Shown: piece after piece, positions 9,144-16,181 of the stretch
How the letters are laid out: each line of letters opens with the position of its first letter
Numbering within the stretch: the first letter of the stretch is position 1
Source: Conidiobolus incongruus B7586
Taxonomy: Eukaryota > Entomophthoromycota > Entomophthoromycetes > Entomophthorales > Conidiobolaceae
Length of the DNA: 16,181 nt
Direction: 5' to 3'
Assembly (NCBI GenBank): GCA_000697335.1
Contig: JNEM01016278.1
Coordinates: 1-16,181 of the forward strand
Translations under genes and position numbers: made by a program
The notes under the pieces: model-generated
The model's database searches: none
What the model was told of the DNA's origin: nothing
Seen by the model: the letters and a program-made list of their open reading frames with translations, nothing else

Positions 9144-10414
9144 TAATGGGAAATTTTTTAATTTTTGATTTTTTAAACATAATATTAGTTTGAAATAAAC
9201 AAATATATATAAAAGAAATAGGAAATTATATATTTTTAAATTATATATATTGTAATTTTTTTGATTAAAAAATTAACTTTTTAAAATTAGTTATTTAATT
9301 TAATCATGCTTAAACTAAATAGTAATCATCAAAAGTTTTTTATATTAGTATTAGTAAAATTTAATTATAAGCTTTTTAAAATTATTTAAAAATTATAAAT
9401 AGCATTTAATAATAAAATATTATCTAAATTAATAATTTATTACTATATAAATTACTTTAAAGCTAAAGTAAATATTATTTAAAACCTATTAAAATTTAAA
9501 AATTAACTTTAATTATTATTTTTTTAATTATTAATAGAGTGAAAAAATATATTGAAAAATATCTTTTTATTTTAATTAAAAATTTATTTAAATATTTTTA
9601 TATTAATTTTACAAATATTTTATATATATAAAAGTTTATACTCAAATTAATAAATAAAAATATATAATAGGTATTTTATAATTTAATTAATGCTTAAAAA
9701 AAGCTAAAATAGTTATTATTAAATAAAACTTATTAAAATATTATTAGAAGCATAAACTATTATAATAGATAATTATAATTGATAAATCTTAAATCTTTAT
9801 ATCTAATTTTTTATTATGATATAAATCAAAATATCAAATTAAGTTAAATTAACTTTGTTTATAAATCTTTTTATATAATCATTTTATTAATAGATGAATA
9901 TTAATTATTATAATAAAATATTATAGTATATATTACTTTAATTTAGTTTTTAAAAGAAAATTAATTAATAATAAACTTTATATTTCTTTTTTAAATATAA
10001 GTATTTTTAATTAATATTCTTAATATAATTTAAAAAACTTATTATTTTACATGGTAATTATAAAATACATAAATTTAAAGTTATAAAGAATTTTCTGATT
10101 AAAAATAACTAGAAAAAACTACTATATCAAATATATACTTTAGATTATAACCTATATAATTATAATTACTTTAAGTAATTAACAAACTAGTTTATAAGAA
10201 AGAAAATTTCTATAGGAAAATTTAATTGGTTTGTAAAATATTAAACTTTAGTCTTTAATAAAAAAAACTATTTTTTAAATGTTAGAAGTTTATTAAAAGT
10301 ATAACATAAAGTTACTAATAATAAAAGAAACTATTAAATTTATATTATATATTTATTTTTATATATCATATATTAAAAAGTTTATTTATTTTTAATCACA
10401 AAAAATTCCCATTA
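9144..10414 (+). mobile_element. Complete family 1 non-autonomous DNA element with terminal inverted repeats
   Basis: The left end reads TAATGGGAAATTTTTTAATT at 9144 and the right end, read inward on the minus strand, reads TAATGGGAATTTTTTG from 10414. The TA at each edge could be a TA target duplication, leaving a 1267-bp element with ends ATGGGAA. No transposase frame is visible and the interior is nearly all A/T, so it is a large MITE-like or heavily decayed element. The left 450-500 bp recur inverted at 1-494 and, truncated, at 12588-13055. It sits in the upstream flank of the peptidase. The superfamily is unknown. A TA duplication would suit Tc1/mariner-like enzymes, but TA is common here by chance. 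Confidence 0.7.
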
Positions 10415-11828
10415 TTAAAAATATAAAATAATATAATCATTGTTTCTCTATACCATTTATCTCCATTTACCATCTAATTTGAATATTTAAATAATGTTTA
10501 AATTGTTTATTTCTGTAGAGTAAGGCAAATTAAGATTGAATTGAATAATATATAATATTTAAAATATTCATTCAAGATCAATTGAATATATAATCATATA
10601 TAAGAAATCTGTTTGATTTATAAGAGTATTTAGTATTTAAAAACTTTTAGATTAAAATCATGCTTGATAATTATTGCTTGATTTTTAAAATCTAATAATA
10701 AAGAGATACACACTATTTGAGCATTAGATAGTGGAAATTTTTACAAAATTTAATCAAATTCTTTCATTAATTGTAATTTACTTTACAAAATTAAGTGGGG
10801 TTATAATTGGTAAATCAGAGTTAATAGTTTTAAATTCATTAAACAATAATAAATAATATATCTCAAAATCATTAAACATATCAGTCGAAATAAAATTATC
10901 ATTGGGAAGATCATAAAATTCAATTAATTTGAATTTAAAATTCATTTTAATTAATTATTAATTTGAGTTTTTTGATTTGTATTTAAATATCATATTTTGA
11001 ATAAATGTTACAGGTGAAATACAACCATTGTTTGTAAAAATATTTCAAATTAGTAAATATATGAGCTTTTGTAAATTGAAATTACTATTTCAGCTAATTC
11101 TAGTGAATATTAAGATATATATGAGAAAATGATAATATTCAATTTTATAAATACGAGTAGATAAATGTATTTATGTATTTAAATTAATCAAAATATATTA
11201 ATTCAGATATTTAAAATAGATTCTTGAATTAAATATCTTGGAATATTAATACATTTATTAAATTAGGTGGGCAATTATGAAATAATTGAATAGTAATTAT
11301 ATTGATGCTTAAATATATACTAAAAAGAATATATATATAATTCAATTAGCATTAATCAATATACAAAATTGCATATTATATTTGATCTAATTTTTAATTG
11401 ATATCAACAAATTTGGGTTCATTCAAATTCCATTGAAAGAATTGAAAAATTTTATTAATTTGAATCTTAAAAATCTTCAAGTTTAGTAGCTTAATTAATA
11501 CTTTTTTAAACACAAATATTTATATATTTATTATGATTGAATTGATACAGGCATTTTATTCAAAAAATCTGAACTATTAGCTAAATTAGACAAATGGAAG
11601 GTAACACCTTTTATTTTAGTTTCTATAATTTAATATTATAAAATTTTATCATTTTAGATTTAAATGATATGTAAAATTAAATATGTCAATAGATTAATAA
11701 CTACTAAGTATAGTATACCTATATTTAAGATGTGTATTAACAATCCATAATGAAAAATGTATATTAGAAGATATTATATATTGGCTTTATATAATTAAAG
11801 GAGATTCAAAATTAATATTGTCAGAAAT
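10415..11828. other. Non-coding stretch between the family 1 element and the peptidase fossil
   Basis: A/T-rich DNA without a supportable gene. It contains scattered less-AT-rich segments (10780-10920, 11010-11110, 11560-11600) that could be remnants of older genes or of the 3' flank of the duplicated peptidase, but stops occur in all frames. A 21-base block near 11193 (ATATATTAATTCAGATATTT) also occurs with one change near 5207. This is suggestive only. Confidence 0.4.
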
Positions 11829-12575
11829 CTATTTTGAAATCTAACCAACACCTTTAGCAAAAAGAAAGAAATTAATTCAACCGTCGGCTCGGCAGCTTCC
11901 ATCAGCAAAGTATTTGGATATGGTTGTGATGCTTGGCCTTTACAGTGTTGTGAAAGCAGCTATTCTATTTGAGACGTCAATATGATAACTATCTCTACCA
12001 TGAATAGCTAAAATTGGAATAGTCTAGTCATTAAAATAATTTCAAAGATTCCATTTATAAATATCAAAGTTAGGATTCTAGAGTTTTACGACACTATTAT
12101 CCTTTGAGAGTCATAAATCACTAGTAATAAATACCACTGACGAGTATCAAGATTATATTCACATTAATTATACATTTAACGGGTTTGGTTTGTCTGTTGA
12201 ACCAATTGTCATAGTATCCATCCATGAACGTATCTTATGTGTCCATAAGGTTGCTATCGAGCTGGGAATATTTTGAGTTGAAGCAGCCTAAACCTTTATA
12301 GTAATCCTTAGCATGATGTTCATAATATTATTTCTTGCTACTATTCATGAATTTCTGCCCCACTCTTGTTTAATCATAGTTATCCATAATTATTACAACT
12401 AGATTATTTAAAAAAAATAAAGATTTAAATTCATTTGGTGAGCTCAATGTATTATATAGCTATAAGATGTTTCTTGCCAAGGTATAAATTAATATACTTC
12501 ATTAGCTGATCTTCAACATCATTACCCAAAGAAACAGTAAATCAAAACTCTTCAAGTTCAGAGATATAAATATTA
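11829..12575 (-). pseudogene. Decayed second S9 (DPP5-like) peptidase, C-terminal part only
   Basis: The plus-strand text follows the gene at 6157-6945 block by block (CTATTTTGAAATCTAACCAAC at the stop end, then blocks for the Asp, Ser and GGP regions), roughly 60-70% identical by eye. On the minus strand it still reads IPILAIHGRDSYHI where the intact gene reads TLVVASGNDYRIP. It also reads TFMDGYYDNW where the intact gene has TSMGGYFGNW, so the nucleophile Ser is Phe (TTC, 12228-12226). The catalytic His motif FPDEGH has become FADGSC. Several Trp codons are now TAG (for example in GWISK), and indels are present. It keeps IHG, a family-typical residue set absent from the intact gene, so it was a distinct paralogue rather than a fresh copy. 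The N-terminal two thirds are missing: homology stops where the family 1 repeat begins at about 12588. Same strand as the intact gene. Confidence 0.88.
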
Positions 12576-12587
12576 GTTCAAAAAGAA

Positions 12588-13055
12588 AAAATAATTAATT
12601 TTTTGTTTTTGATTTTTCAGATATTTTGTTATATTTAAATATAGATTATATATTATATATATATAAAAGTAAATATATTCCAACTATATTTATAAAAAAT
12701 ATTATTTATAGATATCTCTTATCATAATATATAATTAAAAATTTAAAATAAAATTTAGTCAAATTTAAACTAAATAATAATCATCAAATGTTTTTTATTT
12801 TAGTTTTATTAAAACCTAATGATAAATTTTTAAAATCATTAAATATTTTTATATAATTAACTGAATTAGTGATTTATCTAAAGTTTTCATATATTATTAA
12901 GTTTATTATTATAATCTTAAAAAAATTATTTAAAATTTATTTAAATTTGAAAAATTTTTCTATTATCATATTTTTAACTTTTAATATAGTGAATTATTAG
13001 ATCAAAAGATATTTTCTCATTTTAACTAAAGAATTATCTATATAATTTTATAAAG
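12588..13055 (+). repeat. Family 1 repeat, third copy, truncated
   Basis: This matches 9153-9600 in order: the TTTTTGATTTTT block, then TATATAAAAGTAAATA, then AAACTAAATAATAATCATCA, then the TAATATAGTGAAT block. It is more diverged than the copy at 1-494. The extreme TAATGGG end is no longer recognisable, and the right two thirds are missing, replaced by family 2 at about 13055. Confidence 0.7.
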
Positions 13056-14384
13056 ACTAGCTATATATACACTAACCTATAAAAGAGAGCTATAAAATCA
13101 AAAACACTTATATTTTTATTTAAAACTTAAACAATACTTAATAAAATAAAGATAAATTAAATAATTAAAATTTTATATTTATCAATATTATAAATTATTA
13201 AATAATTATATTTAATTATTAATTGGTTAAGATATCAATATTTAAATTTTATTTAAGGTGAGTTATAAATTTATAAGTTAATAATGATAAAAAAATTTAA
13301 ATTTAATATATCAACTTTTAATTTTTTAACCCCTTTTAAGATTATAGGTTATAAAATTAACTAACTTCTTATATTCAGAAAAATTAATCTTGTTTTATAT
13401 TTTTTAAATATATTTTTAAAATTAATTTAAATATTTTATTAAAAGAAACCTTTAAAAACTTTTTTTAATTAATCTTTAAATTATTTAATTTAGGTGAAAA
13501 GATTAAAAAAAACTATTTTATTATTATTTTCTTATTATTTTTAAGTTATTTGGTAATAAAAACTAAAGTATAATAAAAGGTATTATCTCATTAAAAAATA
13601 ATTATAGCCTTGTTTTTATATTATTACATGGTTTTTTAATTTTTTATTTAAAATATTTTAATATATTTTAACAATAATTCCCTTATTAATTTTACATAGG
13701 TATTTTATATTTATAAACAATATATATCCTTAAAAAATAATTTACTTATTATTATACATTTAGGTAAAATTAACATAATGGTTGTAAAATAGTTTTATAT
13801 CTTTTTTAAAATATTAAACTTTTTTATTAAATCTATTAAAATATATTTTTATTATATTAAATTAAATAACCTTATTATGATGAATTTTAATTTGATATTA
13901 ATAGTGATATTTAAGTTTTTATTTAGTTTTATAATAGGATTTTTTTAATTAAATGTTTTTTTTTAAAATATAAGTAATATTTATATCAATATAAAATATA
14001 TATATAGTAATATTTGTGTTAACTCATATTTTTGTATAATTCATTAGTTTCTATTGTATTTATATGATAATAATATATTTGCTTATATTAACTAATCTAA
14101 AAATATACTTCTCATTATATTTATTTATAATTTTAATATAGCTAAGCTTAAATCTTTTATTATTATTATTTTCAATAACTTTAACTATAGTAAATTAACT
14201 AACATTAATAATTTTAATAATATTATAAGTTGATTTATTTTTTTTATAAAGTTAATTAATATATAAGTAAATTTTTTTAAAAAAGGATTTAAGTATAATA
14301 ATATTAATAAAAAAATTTAGTATATTTATAAAATATTATATAAAATAATAACAAAGAGAGAAAAAAAATATAATTATATATTGT
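13056..14384 (+). repeat. Family 2 AT-rich repeat, unit 1
   Basis: First of two direct units spaced about 1320 bp apart. Shared landmarks are CTAACCTATAAAAG near 13072, AGTTATAAATTT at 13261, AAAAGGTATTATCT near 13575 and GTTAATTAATATATAAGT at 14251. No coding frame is visible in any direction. The first roughly 220 bp also recur inverted at 15705-15950. The nature of the element is unknown. Confidence 0.75.
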
Positions 14385-15704
14385 TAAATATATTAACTTA
14401 CAAAAATAAGTTATAAAATTAAAAATATAAATATTTCTATTAATATCTTAATTAATTCTAATTTCAATATATTTATATTAAACTATGTAATTAATATATA
14501 TTTTTTATTTATAATATAATATATATAATTAGATTTAATTAATTAATTGATATATTAAAATTAAAATTATATTAAAGATAAGTTATAAATTTGTGGGTTT
14601 TAATATTAATAGAAAAATTATTATCTAATATATCTATCTTTGGTTTTTTTTAAGTTTATAAGGTATAGAGTCAATTAGCTTCTTATATTAAATAAAACTA
14701 ATATTATTCTAAGATTCTTAAATATACTTTTAAAATTAATCTAAATTTTTTACTAGAGGGAAAACTTTAATTAATTTTTTTAGTTGATCTTAAAGATATT
14801 TTATTAGGTTAAATTAAGAAATTAAAAAAACTATTTTAAAATAGATATTTTGTTATTTTTAAGTTATTTAATAATAGAATTTATAATATAACAAAAGGTA
14901 TTATCTTGTTAGAGAGTAATATTTGATTTATTTAAACTATACCACTTAATAATATTTTTATTTTATTATTTAAAATATTTTAATATATCTTAATATTAAT
15001 TCCTTTATCAACCCTACAAAGATACCTTATACTTAAAGATAATATATATCTTTAAATTATAATTAACTAATTATTATAGTTTTGGGTTGTAGTAGCATAA
15101 TAGTTATAAAGTAGTTTTTTATTTTTTTAAAATATCTAGCTTTTTTATTAAATTTATTAAGATATATCTTTATTTCATTAGATTAAATAACCTTACTTTA
15201 ATTAGTTTGAATTTAATTTTAATATAGATATTTAAATTCTTGTTTAACTTTATAATAAGATTTCTTTAGTTAGGGGTATTTTTTCTTAAAGTTTGAGTGA
15301 TATCTATTCTAATATAAAATATATATAATACTATTAATATTAACTTATATTCTTGTATAGTCTTGTAATTTTTATTAAAATTTTATAATAATATTATACT
15401 TACCTGTATTTACTAATCTATAAATATACTTTTCATAATATTTATTTATAATTTTAACACACTTAAGTTTTAGTTTAAATGTTTTTTTAACATTGTTCTT
15501 GATAATCTTAGCTATAATAAATTAGCTAATATTAGTAATTCTAGTAATCTTATAAGTTAATTTATTTTTATTATAAAGTTAATTAATATATAAGTGAATT
15601 TTTTTTTGAAAGAGATTTAAACATTATAATATTAATTTTAAAATATTAGCTTAATAGTTTTATAATAAATATAATACAACAAAAGAAAAAATATATATTT
15701 ATAA
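14385..15704 (+). repeat. Family 2 AT-rich repeat, unit 2
   Basis: Direct copy of unit 1 with landmarks at 14392, 14581, 14893 and 15578 (offsets 1318-1327, so few net indels). Divergence is moderate and spread along the whole length, so the duplication is not recent. Together with the inverted end that follows, this unit has the shape of an element bounded by inverted repeats of about 220 bp. Confidence 0.75.
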
Positions 15705-15950
15705 GTTTGGTTATTTTATCCCCTTAACTTATAAACCTATAAATTTATTACTCACCTTGGTTAAATTTTAGGTTTTGATATATTAACGAATAATTAATAA
15801 AATATAATTAAATATAATTAGTTATAATCAACTAATATAGGTAAATTATATATTTTAATTTAAATTTATTTAATTAAGAATTGTTTAAGATATAGGTGAA
15901 TATATAAGTAATTTTGATTTTATGTCTTATTTTTATAGGCTAGTATATCT
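15705..15950 (-). repeat. Family 2 left end in inverted orientation
   Basis: The minus strand reads CTAGCCTATAAAAATAAG then CATAAAATCAAAA, and near its inner edge AAGGTGAGTAATAAATTTAT. These match 13066-13115 and 13255-13280 of unit 1. It therefore closes the array with a terminal-inverted-repeat geometry. Confidence 0.7.
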
Positions 15951-15964
15951 TTTTATTTCAAAAC

Positions 15965-16181
15965 CTGAAAACCTATAACTTATTTTAATTAAATATTAAA
16001 TATTTATATTTTAACTAATATTTTACTAAATATAATTAAATATTTTTTTATTATCAAATAATATACCTTAATTATATATTATATTTTTAGATAATTTAAT
16101 ATTTATATTTGGTTTATTTATTATTAAAAAAATATTTATTTTTGATTTTATGACTTATTTCTATAAGTTAGTATATATCTT
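15965..16181 (-). repeat. Second inverted family 2 end, running off the window
   Basis: From 16130 to the window edge the text (TTTTTGATTTTATGACTTAT then CTATAAGTTAGTATATA) repeats that of 15913-15950. The AT-rich part before it is also similar to 15790-15900. So two inverted short ends lie head to tail, and a further family 2 element or end probably continues outside the window. Confidence 0.6.

Noticed and set aside
13056-15704. The two direct 1.32-kb units as long terminal repeats of a retroelement.
   Set aside because: The units are adjacent with no internal region, primer site or coding trace between them, and inverted ends follow.

Overview
The window looks like nuclear DNA of a fungus with an extremely AT-rich genome. 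Three intron-bearing, eukaryote-type genes of moderate GC sit in non-coding DNA that is by eye 80-85% A+T. The gene set (a Pmp3-type membrane proteolipid, a Trf4/Cid14-type poly(A) polymerase and a secreted DPP5-like S9 peptidase), short introns of 53-62 nt and the protein sequences suggest an early-diverging lineage (Mucoromycota or Zoopagomycota sense), but the exact clade cannot be fixed by eye. CTG encodes a conserved Leu in Pmp3, and TAA/TAG end the genes, so the code looks standard.

Layout: 1-494 is one end of an AT-rich repeat (family 1, inverted). The small membrane gene lies at 1177-1430 (+, one intron). The Trf4-like gene lies at 2331-3769 (-) with a 16-nt first exon that a simple ORF call misses. 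About 2.3 kb of non-coding DNA follows, with one slightly GC-richer patch near 3958-4640. The DPP5-like peptidase lies at 6157-8171 (-). A complete family 1 element with terminal inverted repeats fills 9144-10414. A second, heavily decayed S9 peptidase copy lies at 11829-12575 (-). It is cut by another family 1 copy (12588-13055), which in turn abuts family 2 repeats: two direct units of about 1.32 kb and two inverted short ends, running off the window.

The main points of interest are in the peptidase. Its promoter, signal peptide and catalytic triad are intact. However, codon 23 is TAG, and a 50-56 nt stretch in the middle is out of frame with a stop. That stretch still reads as ordinary family protein in another frame, yet it also carries GT..AG borders and the same TTAACT branch-like motif seen in the other two introns. 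It is either a young pseudogene or an exon segment turning into an intron. The three genes have no obvious shared pathway. The only related pair is the peptidase and its fossil paralogue.
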